A stretch of 28,376 bases of DNA from Phallusia fumigata (lineage: Eukaryota; Chordata; Ascidiacea; Phlebobranchia; Ascidiidae): the NCBI GenBank assembly GCA_008931825.1, contig QXVZ01027810.1, positions 1-28,376 on the forward strand, read 5' to 3'. Shown one piece after another: positions 28,201-28,376 of this stretch (position 1 is its first letter; every line of letters begins with the position of its first letter). The notes under the pieces are model-generated. The model did not search any database. It was given only the letters and a program-made list of their open reading frames with translations, and had not been told where the DNA came from. The translations under genes and the position numbers were made by a program.

Positions 28201-28376
28201 GCTGGAGATTTGGAAAGAGTTGAAAGTTTACTGCAGAATCTGTCAAAAGAAATAGGCGCAAAAAATAGAATCTACGAAGATCGCGGCAACGCTGACATGT
28301 ATATCAAACTTGTAAACCATACCCAGAATGAGTATCACTTGAATCTGATACTTCGGTCAGCTCACATCGACTTAAC
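25260..28376 (+). CDS. Mucin-like cell-surface protein, possible adhesion-GPCR type receptor (3' end off window)
   Basis: Eight exons, all with phase-1 junctions: 25260-25353, 25733-25798, 25986-26039, 26187-26222, 26955-27062, 27213-27260, 27474-27554 and 27656 to the right edge. Exon 1 is a signal peptide (MRFTFSVGQATKLAFIFTLI then WPTLQYPTEHC). Exons 2-7 give a small ectodomain of about 130 residues with at least nine cysteines (RGPLNCTVLLCRYYG, SPICRL, TDCTGEACC, VEIHVERYEKC, WKCLDLTLYC) and N-glycosylation sites. Exon 8 opens with a Thr-rich stalk (about 150 residues, beginning with three 10-residue repeats TETIATTATA). It then changes to a non-repetitive stretch (LLQLERETAML, GDLERVESLLQNLSKEIG) that resembles the start of a GAIN domain of adhesion GPCRs. 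The frame is still open at the edge, after about 402 residues. The exon-joining rests on donors, acceptors and phase. The Asn-rich frame over 27621-28127 is a shadow of the same repeats. Confidence 0.6.
27682..27771 (+). repeat. 30-bp tandem repeat, three units, coding
   Basis: Three near-identical 30-base units (27682-27711, 27712-27741, 27742-27771) begin acagaaacaatagcaaca. Each encodes TETIATTATA or a one-residue variant, at the start of the Thr-rich stalk. A partial fourth unit follows, then irregular ACA/GCA-rich sequence to about 28090. Confidence 0.85.

Overview
This is eukaryotic DNA: it is AT-rich, its genes are split into short exons with GT-AG introns of about 75-250 bp, and it carries two ambiguous bases (20513 and 21752) typical of a draft assembly. 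The gene families (intelectins, a C-type lectin receptor with a fibronectin III domain, a mucin-like receptor with a possible GAIN segment) and the compact introns suggest an invertebrate chordate, most probably a tunicate such as Ciona. That is an inference; no species marker was seen. Almost all coding sequence had to be rebuilt from splice sites and reading phase.

Left half (1-15488): a tandem array of four intelectin-like genes, all on the minus strand. Copies 3 (7878-9329) and 4 (12212-13747) are complete, with four exons, a signal peptide exon, about 311 residues, and a shared TATA-containing upstream block. Copy 2 has an intact body (4282-5602) but its leader exon (about 5829-5893) has lost its start codon and carries a stop. 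Copy 1 (1588-2396) is the reverse: a good leader exon followed by a body broken by an 11-bp and a roughly 237-bp deletion and lacking the last exon. The repeat unit includes about 1 kb of 3' flank and, for copies 3 and 4, about 1.7 kb of 5' flank. The copies differ most in the last exon, where the sugar-binding loop of vertebrate intelectins lies. Mobile DNA has entered the array: a hAT-type MITE just after the stop of copy 3, a 922-bp inverted-repeat element downstream of copy 2, and a perfect 29-bp hairpin in an intron of copy 2.

Middle (15923-16889): a possible small plus-strand gene with a TATA box, encoding an acidic protein of unknown function. Its exon structure is uncertain.

Right half: a minus-strand receptor gene (17962-23023, 5' end not found) encodes one C-type lectin domain, one fibronectin III domain, a transmembrane helix and a cytoplasmic tail with a duplicated YEQPM motif plus YVPM and YQN, which look like SH2 docking sites. 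Two further minus-strand exons ending in a stop lie inside its largest intron. From 25260 to the right edge runs a plus-strand gene with a signal peptide, a cysteine-rich ectodomain in small phase-1 exons, a Thr-rich mucin-like stalk, and the start of what may be a GAIN domain.

Taken together, the window looks like a cluster of secreted lectins next to cell-surface recognition receptors, plausibly part of innate immunity. The link between them is by proximity and family only.
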